The notes beneath the pieces are model-generated. The model was given only the letters and a program-made list of their open reading frames with translations, had not been told where the DNA came from and searched no databases. From Acidobacteriota bacterium (GTDB lineage Bacteria; Acidobacteriota; Terriglobia; UBA7540), in the NCBI GenBank assembly GCA_021827255.1, contig JAKAWO010000024.1, positions 1-16,786 of the forward strand: DNA of 16,786 nucleotides, read 5' to 3'. Numbering within the stretch: position 1 is the first letter of the stretch; each line of letters starts with the position of its first letter. Positions 1 through 7,274 of the stretch are shown in pieces. Position numbers and translations under genes: made by a program.

Positions 1-2
1 CG

Positions 3-2468
3 ATGCCGGAGTTCACTCCCCAAGCCTTAACGGACGCCTCCGACCTGCTCAACGCTTTTGTGCCGCTCCCGAACAGCGGGGTGGATACTTACGTTCACTC
101 CGGGCCGTTCAATACCAACTGGGATCAGGAATTGATTCGCGTGGATCAGAACATCAGCGATAAAACCACCATGTTTGTCAGTTACTTGCGGGAAGGAGAG
201 AATGTCCTTTATCCCACCGGCAACGGCGGCGGCGATACTTACGACACCTTGATGGACGCCAACCCCGGAAACGCCACGCATGTGGACATCCATCTCTCGC
301 ACATGTTTTCACCGACGCTGGTGAACAGTGCGGACGCCGGCGTGCTTTACAGTTGGGATAAGGAATATGAAGTGCTCGGCGCGAATTCGGTAGCTCACTC
401 CTTCGACCGCCCCTCGAATTTTGTCATGAATCACCTGTTCACCTCCAACAACGGCAATCCATTTTTGCCGGCGGTTGAAGTGGATAATAACGGTGTGCCG
501 TTTCAGTTTGTGATGGACACAGGGCCCACGCCGCTCGAAAGGGGCACCCAGGAGGCTTCCGTCTCCGACAATCTCAGTTGGGTGCATGGCCGACAGACGT
601 TCAATTTCGGCTTTTACCTGCTGAAGTATCAAAAGAACGAGCCGCTGGAAACAGCCGCCAATACCAACGGATACCTACTGTTTGGGGGCTCTGGCACGCT
701 AACCACACTCAATCCGTTAGCGGACATGTTGTTGGGTAAAATTGACAAATACACCGAGGCCGAGGTTCAGAGCTTCAAAACCGGAACGGCGACGGTGGTC
801 GGGGGTTACGGGCGTGGTTACTGGCGGGAGACCGATTTCGAGCCCTACATTCAGGACGACTGGAGGGTCAGCCACAAGCTGACGCTCAATTTGGGCCTCC
901 GCTATACGTACATCGTCCCTCAACACGACATCCAGCACCCCTCCGTGGATGACACCTTTATCCCCAGCGAGTACAATCCCGCGCTTCAAGCCCAACTCGA
1001 CAGCAATGACAACCTGATTCCCGGTAGCGGGTTTAACTACACAGAATACGGGAACGGTTTGGTGAATTGCGGCCGCAATGCCGTGCCAGAGGGATGCAGC
1101 AGCTTCAGCCAGGCGAATCTGGGTCCGCGCTTTGGCTTTGCCTACGATCCGACGGGGAGCGGAAAAACGGTCATTCGGGGCGGCTATGGCCTGTACTACA
1201 GCTTGTCCAGTGAGAGCGGCGCCGAAGGCATGGGTGGCAACGCGCCGTCAGCGTTGAGTCCGTCCGGCTTTAATCTCCCTGGATACAATAGCATTGTGGC
1301 GGGCGCGCTGCCACCTTACAGCGCGTTTCTCTTCATCCCGCTTCATCAGAAGCTGCCCAGCATGCAGCAGTGGAGTTTGGGCGTTCAGCACATGTTTCGG
1401 GGCAGCAATCTGCTGACGCTCACTTACGTCGGATCGGTCGGCCATCACCTCACATCCATTTACAACTTCAACCGAGTTCCGATTGGCGTTGGCACCGAGA
1501 ATGCCCCCGGCTTGGCCGGGCTTTCTCCGTATTGCGACGCGGCGGGCAATTGCGACGTTCAGCAGGTGCTGATCAACCAAGCCGCGCCGCCTGACTATTT
1601 CGTGCCGTACCGAGGGTACACCTCCATGGCTTACAACCCGCTGGCCGCCAACAGCAACTACAACGCGCTCCAGGCGGAGTTTCGCCACGCCTTTGGGCAC
1701 GGCCTGATGTTCCAAGCCGCCTACACGTGGGCGCACGCGCTGGACAGCACTTCAGGTGATGGCGCGGAGTCGGGAACTGGCGATCCGAATCTAGAGCGTT
1801 GGTACGCAGATTCGCGGTTCAATCGGGCGCAGATGCTGATAATGAACTACGTCTATAACTTGCCGTTCTTCGCTCATGCATCGAACGCCATCACGCGCCA
1901 GGCGCTGGGCGGCTGGATCGTCAGCGGCATTACGACCTTTTACTCCGGCATCCCCATCAGCACGTTTGGGGCTTGCGGCATTAACGGCTTCAGTAATGGC
2001 CTGGGTGAAGGAATGCAGTGCAACACGGTGGGCGCGCTCAAGCCGGACAAGACCGTTTTCAACGATCCTCAGTTTGGGCCGACCGAAATGTGGTTCAACC
2101 CGAACGTGATGACCCAGCCCACGCTCGCCCAGCTTTCCGCCAACAACGAGCCGGGGATGTTCGGCTACCTGGGGCGAAATGCTCTGACGGGGCCGGGGCG
2201 CGCCGACTGGGACTTGTCCTTGCTCAAGAATTTCAGCCTGCCGTGGCTGGGCAACGAGCGCTCCACGCTACAGTTCCGATTGGAAGCCTTCAATGCCTTC
2301 AACACGCCGCAGTGGAGCGGCATCAACTTCACGTGCGCTGGGTCCAACGCCGATGGTTCGCCAGCCTTCGGAAGCCCTTGCGGGGGCGCGAATAATTTGG
2401 GGAACGGGGAAGTCAACAGCACGTTCCCGCCCCGCGAAGTCGAAATCGCGGCGAAGTTGATCTTTTAA
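3..2468 (+). CDS. Oar-like TonB-dependent receptor, C-terminal beta-barrel part (5' truncated by window edge)
   Basis: This is an outer-membrane receptor of the large Oar-like TonB-dependent family common in Acidobacteriota, which imports or binds large substrates using TonB energy. The frame is open to the window edge, so the ATG at base 3 is probably internal. The signal peptide, carboxypeptidase-regulatory-like domain and most of the plug are missing. The visible 821 residues show repeated barrel strands alternating aromatic and polar residues. Typical family phrases include YIQDDWRVSHKLTLNLGLRY (about 281-300), LGPRFGFAYDP, VIRGGYGLYY, NYNALQAEFRHAF, YTWAHALDS and FRLEAFNAFNTPQW. The protein ends in a terminal Phe (KLIF), the usual signal for insertion by the BAM complex. 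A hairpin follows 6 bases after the stop, and the next gene begins 215 bases downstream. The substrate cannot be inferred from the sequence. Family assignment is confident. Confidence 0.93.
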   Translation: MPEFTPQALTDASDLLNAFVPLPNSGVDTYVHSGPFNTNWDQELIRVDQNISDKTTMFVSYLREGENVLYPTGNGGGDTYDTLMDANPGNATHVDIHLSHMFSPTLVNSADAGVLYSWDKEYEVLGANSVAHSFDRPSNFVMNHLFTSNNGNPFLPAVEVDNNGVPFQFVMDTGPTPLERGTQEASVSDNLSWVHGRQTFNFGFYLLKYQKNEPLETAANTNGYLLFGGSGTLTTLNPLADMLLGKIDKYTEAEVQSFKTGTATVVGGYGRGYWRETDFEPYIQDDWRVSHKLTLNLGLRYTYIVPQHDIQHPSVDDTFIPSEYNPALQAQLDSNDNLIPGSGFNYTEYGNGLVNCGRNAVPEGCSSFSQANLGPRFGFAYDPTGSGKTVIRGGYGLYYSLSSESGAEGMGGNAPSALSPSGFNLPGYNSIVAGALPPYSAFLFIPLHQKLPSMQQWSLGVQHMFRGSNLLTLTYVGSVGHHLTSIYNFNRVPIGVGTENAPGLAGLSPYCDAAGNCDVQQVLINQAAPPDYFVPYRGYTSMAYNPLAANSNYNALQAEFRHAFGHGLMFQAAYTWAHALDSTSGDGAESGTGDPNLERWYADSRFNRAQMLIMNYVYNLPFFAHASNAITRQALGGWIVSGITTFYSGIPISTFGACGINGFSNGLGEGMQCNTVGALKPDKTVFNDPQFGPTEMWFNPNVMTQPTLAQLSANNEPGMFGYLGRNALTGPGRADWDLSLLKNFSLPWLGNERSTLQFRLEAFNAFNTPQWSGINFTCAGSNADGSPAFGSPCGGANNLGNGEVNSTFPPREVEIAAKLIF

Positions 2469-2473
2469 GCTTA

Positions 2474-2501
2474 GTGACGGCGCCATGCGGTGGCGCCTCA
2501 C
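2474..2501 (+). terminator. Hairpin just after the receptor gene
   Basis: GTGA plus GGCGCC (2474-2477 and 2479-2484, with one bulged C) pairs with GGCGCC plus TCAC (2492-2501) around a 7-base loop, giving a 10-bp GC-rich stem starting 6 bases after the receptor stop codon. No T-tract follows, so this is either an imperfect intrinsic terminator or a 3'-end-stabilising hairpin. The 2469-2683 gap holds nothing else I can support except the ribosome binding site of the next gene. Confidence 0.5.
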
Positions 2502-2683
2502 CGTGAACCTTACGTGTCAGGCGCGATCCGCGTCGGGTTTTGGGGCCTGGCTTTGTTCATTCTTGACCGCAGCAACCGCGGGTCCCAGCGTACTTTTAGA
2601 TCGGAGCCAGACAGAAGCCGGAGTTCGGTCCGCGGCAGAGCCCTTGTTGTTTTTCCCAACCTCAATGGCAAAGGGAGGATAGG

Positions 2684-3691
2684 ATGAAGGAACGGCTCAT
2701 GGGTTTGATCCTGACAGGGCTGTGGCCGGCCCTCGCTTTCGGCGCTGGCAATAATCTTCTCCGACTCGTGCAAAGGTTTCCCATGCCGGGCGTGCATGGC
2801 AAATTCGACCATCTGGCCGTGGATTTGGCGGGGCATCGCCTGTTCGTCGCCGCGGAGGACCAACCCGCCATCGAGGTGCTGGATCTTCAGACGGGCAATC
2901 GGCTGGCGGAGATTCGCGCCGTGGGTAAACCGCACGCCATTTTCTTTATGCCGCGCCGCGATTGGCTGTTCGTCACCGACGGTCGGGCCGGAGAATGCAA
3001 GATATTTGATGGACGGACCTACCGCCTGATCAAGGCGATCAAACTGCAAGTGGATTCGGACTCCGGATACTACGACGCGGCAAGCCATCGCCTTTTTGTG
3101 GTGAACGGGGGTAGTGACGCTGGTAAGCCTTATTCCTTCATTAGCATCATCAACACCGAAGCCAGCGCCGATGTGAAAAATATCGAAGTCCCCGACAACG
3201 GTCCCGAGGCCGTGCGGCTGGGCGGCAGCGGCCGCCTCTATGTGAACCTAAACGGCGATAATCAGGTGGGCGTTCTTGACCTTGCCAGTGGCCGCTTGCT
3301 GGCCCAATGGGGCTTGGGCGGCGCCAAGGACAATGTGCCCATGGATATTGATCGTGCGGATCACCGCTTGTTTGTCGTGACCCGAAAGCCGCCGAAGCTG
3401 CTCGTCTATGACACCCGAACTGGGAAAATCGTCGCCAGCCTGGCCTCCGACCGCGAGGCGGACGACATGATCTATGATGCGGAGGACAAGCTGATTCTCG
3501 TATCGTGTGGCCAGGGCTTCGTTTATGCTTATCGGCAGCTTGGCCCGAACCAGTACGCGCTGGCTGCCAAAGTGCCCTCCGGACCCGCCGCGAAGACTTC
3601 CGTTTTCGTTCCCTCCCTCCACCGGCTGTACGTGGCAGCGGCGGCAAGAGGCAGCGAGCCGGCGCGCATACTTGTTTATCGCGTGCAATGA
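2684..3691 (+). CDS. Secreted YncE/YVTN-family beta-propeller protein
   Basis: This encodes a 335-residue protein with an N-terminal Sec signal (basic MKER, hydrophobic 5-19, likely cleavage near AFG/A at 18-21) followed by a seven-bladed-type propeller. Blade repeats are visible as RLFVAAEDQPAIEVLDLQTG, LFVTDGRAGECKIFDG, RLFVVNGGSD, RLYVNLNGDNQVGVLDLASG, RLFVVTRKPPKLLVYDTRTG and LILVSCGQGFVYAY. These are the YVTN/YncE pattern of an aromatic strand followed by a VLD-T/S-G turn. Such proteins act as periplasmic or surface binding scaffolds, and no catalytic residues are evident. The start is fixed by a strong AAGGGAGG at 2671-2678, 5 bases before the ATG. The next gene is a phosphoesterase 139 bases downstream. 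YncE propellers and alkaline-phosphatase-like domains are known as fused proteins in this phylum, so the pair probably works together. Fold is confident; the ligand is unknown. Confidence 0.85.
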   Translation: MKERLMGLILTGLWPALAFGAGNNLLRLVQRFPMPGVHGKFDHLAVDLAGHRLFVAAEDQPAIEVLDLQTGNRLAEIRAVGKPHAIFFMPRRDWLFVTDGRAGECKIFDGRTYRLIKAIKLQVDSDSGYYDAASHRLFVVNGGSDAGKPYSFISIINTEASADVKNIEVPDNGPEAVRLGGSGRLYVNLNGDNQVGVLDLASGRLLAQWGLGGAKDNVPMDIDRADHRLFVVTRKPPKLLVYDTRTGKIVASLASDREADDMIYDAEDKLILVSCGQGFVYAYRQLGPNQYALAAKVPSGPAAKTSVFVPSLHRLYVAAAARGSEPARILVYRVQ

Positions 3692-3730
3692 GGATGCATC
3701 GAATGGCAGGCAATCGGCTGGCGGAAGTGG

Positions 3731-3808
3731 AAGCCTCGGCGGCATCTACAATCCGCCTCGGGCAAAGTCGAAAACGTTGGGTTTCGATTCCCACGCCGCC
3801 GGAGGCTT
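3731..3808 (+). promoter_or_regulatory. Structured leader with alternative hairpins ahead of the phosphoesterase gene
   Basis: The left arm at 3731-3743 (AAGCCTCGGCGGC) pairs with 3795-3808 apart from one bulged C. It encloses an inner stem TCGAAA (3768-3773) with TTTCGA (3782-3787). The GGCGG at 3738-3742 can instead pair locally with CCGCC at 3753-3757 across a 10-base loop, so two structures exclude each other. The element ends 4 bases before the AAAGGAGG ribosome binding site (3813-3820). It could be an attenuator, a translation-control leader or a terminator-like element for the upstream gene. No known riboswitch class is recognised. Confidence 0.4.
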
Positions 3809-3830
3809 GATAAAAGGAGGAGAACTGAGA

Positions 3831-5606
3831 ATGATAGGCAATCGTCGCAAGGCAAAGATTAAGTTTGGCCGAATGTCGGCCGCGATGTTGTCTCCCTTTC
3901 TTTTGCTTTTCGGCTGCGTGACGATGGGCGCCTCCAGCTCATCGCTGGACACGCCTTCCCAGGCGCAATTCGTTGCCAATCTGCGGGCGCACATCCGGCA
4001 CGTATTTGTCATTTATCAGGAGAATCGCTCGTTCGATTTCTATTTCGGCGATTTTCCGGGAGCGGACAATCTGACGACGGCCGAAGCTCGCCAGCACGGA
4101 TTTCGTCAGTGGGACCCGATCGGCCATACCTGGGTCACGCCATTTTTCCTCCTAACCCCCGACGTGGCGAGCCCCAACCACTCGCGCCCGTCGCTGATCG
4201 CCAAATCGGACCACGGCCGCATGGATCGCTTCGTCGCGGCAGAGGAGCTGGGCTTGAAGCAGCACGGACGGAGGGCGCAATACGCCCGCCAGATGGGCCT
4301 GTTGACCATGGCCTTCGAGGACTGCCACACCGTCCCCTTTCTTTGGCTCTATGCCCACCGTTTTGCGCTTTACGACCACATCTTTGAAGGGATGTACGGC
4401 CCTTCGACTCCCGGCAATATTGACTTGATCGCCGCCCAGACCGGACAAACGCAGTGGGCGCGGAATCCTCACGAAGCGGTTGGCCCGGACGACAAAGGCG
4501 TCGGCGAACCGATCGTGAACGACCACAATCCGCCTTGGGGTCCCTATGCGAGCGGCCATGCGCCGCGCCATCCTGCCCTCGATCAAACCTATGCGACGCT
4601 ACTCCTGACGCTGCTCGGTCAGAAGGCCACGGAAGCCAAAAAGGACAATGCCGGGGTCAAACAGGACATCACCGAATTGGCCAAGCTCGACCGCCGCGCC
4701 ATCCCTTGGGGCTGGTATCAGCAAGGCTTTGGGAACGGAGAAGGCAACTACCATCCCGGTTATATCCCGCACCACAATGCGCCGCAATACTTTGGATACA
4801 TTCGTCTGAACGCGCCGGTTTGGAGGGGAGTGCATGGCTTGAGCGATTTCAAGTCCGTCATCAATGAGCGCCGCTTGCCACCGCGCAGCGTGGATTTCAT
4901 TAAGGGCGGCCACGGAAATCCCTTTGGCTGGAAACCGACGAACCGGAGTCCACGGGTGCAAGCTCATTACGCCGGAGATGACGATCACCCGGCGGATTCC
5001 GACTCCCAAATCGCCGAGTCGTTTGTGGCTAAGTACGTCAACCTGATCGCGCACAGCCCCTACTGGGGCAGTTCAGTTATCATCATCCTGTGGGATGATC
5101 CAGGCGGCTTTTACGATCACGTTCCGCCGCCACAATACGAGCCTTGTCCCGATGGCCATCCTTGCGGCGATGGCCCCAGGATCCCGCTGATTCTCATTTC
5201 GCCCTACGCGAAGTCGGGGGCTATCGTTTCCGCTCCGGGCGACCACGCCTCCTTTGCCAAATTCCTCGACATTCTCTTTGGACTTCCGCCGCTCGCCTCC
5301 TTGCCGGATGAAAAGCCGTATCTTCCCGAAGGCCCGCGGGACACCAACGCGCATCTGACGAATTTGCTGGGAGGATTCGATCCCGCGCGGCTGGCGGGCG
5401 CCAAGCCGCCCATTCCGGCTTGGGAGGCTGAAATTCACGACTCCATCGTGAACCATTTTCCTCCAGCCATGACCTGCAAAGAGACCGGCGTAACTCCCGT
5501 CCGTGTTCCCGGCGCGTCGCTCACGCCGCCAACAGGGTTTAATCCGCGGCCGGAGAAGCAGCCTGCGCATCACGCCACGGCTCCAGGCGGCAAAGGTAAA
5601 CGCTAG
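3831..5606 (+). CDS. Phosphoesterase family protein (phospholipase C / acid phosphatase type), probable lipoprotein
   Basis: This is a 591-residue exported phosphoesterase of the family that contains bacterial phospholipase C and the acid phosphatase AcpA. It hydrolyses phosphodiesters or phosphomonoesters outside the cytoplasm. Family motifs appear in order: HVFVIYQENRSFDFYFG with the metal-site E64-N65; EGMYGPSTPGN with the likely nucleophile region S192/T193; ILWDDPGGFYDHV with D422, D423 and H430; and IPLILISPYAKSG followed by DHASFAKFLDILFGLP. The N-terminus has a basic stretch, a hydrophobic core and LLFGC (Cys29). This looks like a lipobox, although Phe at -2 is atypical. The start at 3831 is chosen because AAAGGAGG lies at 3813-3820. 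The reading frame continues upstream to 3507, overlapping the previous gene, but that part has no homology-like content. The substrate could be phospholipids or sugar/inositol phosphates; the sequence does not decide. Confidence 0.88.
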   Translation: MIGNRRKAKIKFGRMSAAMLSPFLLLFGCVTMGASSSSLDTPSQAQFVANLRAHIRHVFVIYQENRSFDFYFGDFPGADNLTTAEARQHGFRQWDPIGHTWVTPFFLLTPDVASPNHSRPSLIAKSDHGRMDRFVAAEELGLKQHGRRAQYARQMGLLTMAFEDCHTVPFLWLYAHRFALYDHIFEGMYGPSTPGNIDLIAAQTGQTQWARNPHEAVGPDDKGVGEPIVNDHNPPWGPYASGHAPRHPALDQTYATLLLTLLGQKATEAKKDNAGVKQDITELAKLDRRAIPWGWYQQGFGNGEGNYHPGYIPHHNAPQYFGYIRLNAPVWRGVHGLSDFKSVINERRLPPRSVDFIKGGHGNPFGWKPTNRSPRVQAHYAGDDDHPADSDSQIAESFVAKYVNLIAHSPYWGSSVIIILWDDPGGFYDHVPPPQYEPCPDGHPCGDGPRIPLILISPYAKSGAIVSAPGDHASFAKFLDILFGLPPLASLPDEKPYLPEGPRDTNAHLTNLLGGFDPARLAGAKPPIPAWEAEIHDSIVNHFPPAMTCKETGVTPVRVPGASLTPPTGFNPRPEKQPAHHATAPGGKGKR

Positions 5607-5783
5607 GGCAAGCTTGTTCCGCAAACGCGGGGCAGAGCCAAGGGCGGCAAGGCTGAGATAGGGACCAAAGGGCAAACGAAAGGATTCGCTGAGGGCGGCG
5701 GGGTGGATTGCGACCGCCCGATGAAATGCGGCTGAATCAGGAAGGCGACGATACTCTTGAGAACATCCACATCCAAGGCGGTC

Positions 5784-5858
5784 TTGACGGACAGCCAGTT
5801 TTGGGTTCCGGTGGTGGTGCTGGCGCTTGGAATAGTGCTGCTGGTTTATCTTCACTGA
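5784..5858 (+). CDS. Possible 24-residue single-pass membrane peptide
   Basis: From a TTG at 5784 the frame reads a short polar start (LTDSQ) and then a strongly hydrophobic stretch, FWVPVVVLALGIVLLVYLH, ending in TGA at 5856-5858. AAGG at 5775-5778 could serve as a ribosome binding site, 5 bases from the TTG. It lies in the same frame as the sugar transporter that starts 24 bases after its stop. It could therefore be a small membrane partner, a leader peptide, or the severed start of a longer transporter. The rest of the 276-base gap (5607-5882) shows nothing else I can support. Hydrophobicity alone is weak evidence. Confidence 0.25.
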   Translation: MTDSQFWVPVVVLALGIVLLVYLH

Positions 5859-5882
5859 GGCGAAAACGATCTGTCAACATCA

Positions 5883-7166
5883 TTGAAAGCGCGTTCTGCC
5901 AATACGGCTCGCTCGTTGCACGGGCTGGGGGTACTGTGCGGTTTGGCGGCAGCCACTTGGCTAGCTGGCGCCGAGGCGCCAACCAAATTGGTGACCATTG
6001 GCCTTTCGCCCTTCCTGATTTCCCTCGCCATGGTGGCCGGCGTATTCGTGGCCCGCTGGACGTTGCCGACCATCCTCAAAGGGACGGACTACGTCTTCAC
6101 CGACCTTCGCCAGAAATCCTATTTGATGATTTGGGCGGTCTTGGCAGGCTCGCTCTGGGCGGTGGGCAACACGCTAACGGTTTTTGCGGTCCGCGACGTA
6201 GGCCTTTCCATTGCCTTTCCGCTCTGGAACGTCAACAGCCTGGTTGGTGTATTTTGGGGTTGGTTTTTCTTCCGTGAGCTCCGAGGCGCCGGGCCGGGCA
6301 CCGCCGTGAAGGTAGTCGGCGGGGCGCTCGCCATTCTGGGGGGAGCGGTTGTGCTGGCCTACGCTTCTTCCCACGAGGTTTCCGCCTCGCCCCATCGCGC
6401 CCTTTCGGGAATCGCGGCCGCGGTGGGCGCTGGACTGATGTTCGGCACCATGTACATTCCCTACCGCAAAGCCTACCTGAGCGGCATGAATCCCATCTCG
6501 TTCGTCACCATTTTCACTGTGGGCGAGGTGATCACGATGTCGGCGTTGGCGGTCGCCTTCAGCGGCGGGGTTGAACCCATTATCGCCCAACTCCGGCAGG
6601 CTCGGCCCGCTCTATTTTGGCTCTTCCTGGGCGGATTCTGCTGGGTCGTCGGCGATCTTTTCCAGAACTATGCCGCCAAGTACATCGGGATCGGACGCGG
6701 GGTTCCCCTCTCCAATACGAACCAGCTCTGGGGGCTGGCCTGGGGAGCGTTGGTGTTCAGTGAATTTGCGGGACACGGAAGGGTGACGCTGGACATGGTG
6801 GTGGCGGGCTCGGTGGCCATGATTCTGGGGGCCATAGCCATCAGCAGCGCGGCGGCCCCCCAGGGAGAACAAGTTTCCACCCAACAGGCCATCGTGCGCG
6901 AGTGTGACCGGTACGGGCTCAATCTTGAAAACGCCCAGGCGTCGCAACGCGGCGAAGACGTCTTGGCCCTTGAAGCTCCTTCCCACCGCTGGTGGGACGC
7001 CCTCATCATCGCCGCCGCCATCGGGGCTTTCCTTTGGCTGGGATGGGGGGCCAAGGTACCCGCCCTCCATCTTAACCCGGGCTGGATGCTAGCCCTCGTG
7101 CTGGTTATGCTGGCCTTTCTCGTCGGCTGTGGCTGGGTGCTGTGGAAGCGGACAAGATTTTCGTAG
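5883..7166 (+). CDS. GRP/RhaT-like sugar transporter (drug/metabolite transporter superfamily)
   Basis: This is a 427-residue polytopic membrane protein of the glucose/ribose-porter (GRP) or RhaT type, which imports sugars or polyols by cation symport. About ten helices are visible up to residue 325. They include LGVLCGLAAATWLAGAEAPT (TM1), YLMIWAVLAGSLWAVGNTLT, SIAFPLWNVNSLVGVFWGWF, the helix carrying GLMFGTMYIPY, LFLGGFCWVVGDLFQNYAAKY and NTNQLWGLAWGALVF. Repeated small-residue and Trp patterns are typical of this superfamily. After a polar stretch of about 50 residues come two further helices (ALIIAAAIGAFLWLGWGAKV and MLALVLVMLAFLVGCGWVLW), an unusual extension. The start is uncertain: TTG 5883 is the only plausible codon in frame before TM1, its ribosome binding site is poor, and a TGA lies 24 bases upstream. 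It sits 108 bases ahead of iolG, so inositol or a related sugar is its likely cargo. That is inference. Confidence 0.82.
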   Translation: MKARSANTARSLHGLGVLCGLAAATWLAGAEAPTKLVTIGLSPFLISLAMVAGVFVARWTLPTILKGTDYVFTDLRQKSYLMIWAVLAGSLWAVGNTLTVFAVRDVGLSIAFPLWNVNSLVGVFWGWFFFRELRGAGPGTAVKVVGGALAILGGAVVLAYASSHEVSASPHRALSGIAAAVGAGLMFGTMYIPYRKAYLSGMNPISFVTIFTVGEVITMSALAVAFSGGVEPIIAQLRQARPALFWLFLGGFCWVVGDLFQNYAAKYIGIGRGVPLSNTNQLWGLAWGALVFSEFAGHGRVTLDMVVAGSVAMILGAIAISSAAAPQGEQVSTQQAIVRECDRYGLNLENAQASQRGEDVLALEAPSHRWWDALIIAAAIGAFLWLGWGAKVPALHLNPGWMLALVLVMLAFLVGCGWVLWKRTRFS

Positions 7167-7167
7167 G

Positions 7168-7192
7168 GGTTTCTGGCGCCGCGCTGGAAACC
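7168..7192 (+). terminator. 25-bp dyad directly after the transporter stop
   Basis: Arms GGTTTCTGGCGC (7168-7179) and GCGCTGGAAACC (7181-7192) form a continuous stem with two G-U pairs, centred on C7180, starting 1 base after the TAG. As RNA it would be a stable hairpin of about 10 bp with a 5-base loop. It lacks a T-tract, so it could be an imperfect terminator or attenuator between the transporter and iolG. As DNA it could be an operator, because it ends 1 base before the promoter -35 candidate. Confidence 0.45.
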
Positions 7193-7193
7193 G

Positions 7194-7222
7194 TTGGAGA
7201 ACACGTCCCAATGTGCTATGCT
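7194..7222 (+). promoter_or_regulatory. Candidate sigma70-type promoter for the iol genes
   Basis: TTGGAG (7194-7199) and TATGCT (7217-7222) are separated by exactly 17 bases, in the 108-base gap ahead of iolG. The -10 matches the consensus at 4 of 6 positions and the -35 at 3 of 6. Position and spacing support it, but the boxes are imperfect, so this is a moderate call. Confidence 0.4.
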
Positions 7223-7233
7223 GTGCATGTCAC

Positions 7234-7245
7234 CTAAGCGGTTAG
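7234..7245 (+). promoter_or_regulatory. Candidate LacI-family operator overlapping the iol transcription start
   Basis: CTAAGCGGTTAG is a 12-bp near-perfect palindrome (10 of 12 symmetric) centred on CpG, with the AA-N-CG-N-TT core typical of LacI-family operators. It lies 11 bases downstream of the -10 candidate, where bound repressor would block initiation. A LacI-family regulator is encoded within the same cluster (10450-11628). The link between the two is inference from position and motif type. Confidence 0.4.
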
Positions 7246-7274
7246 TCTTTTGAGCGAATTCGGGAGGCGCGGAG

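Noticed and set aside
3738..3800. A functional tRNA gene in the leader
   Set aside because: The T-arm-like stretch has an extra base, the pairing stem is 13 bp rather than 7, and no proper D-arm or anticodon arm fits the remaining length.
3507..3830. N-terminal extension of the phosphoesterase frame upstream to 3507
   Set aside because: It overlaps the end of the propeller gene in another frame, crosses the structured leader, and has no export signal. The ATG at 3831 has a strong ribosome binding site and is followed by the signal sequence.
5708..6277. 189-codon plus-strand ORF overlapping the transporter start
   Set aside because: It is out of frame with the transporter, its composition is that of a shifted reading, and the transporter frame carries clear membrane helices over the same bases.
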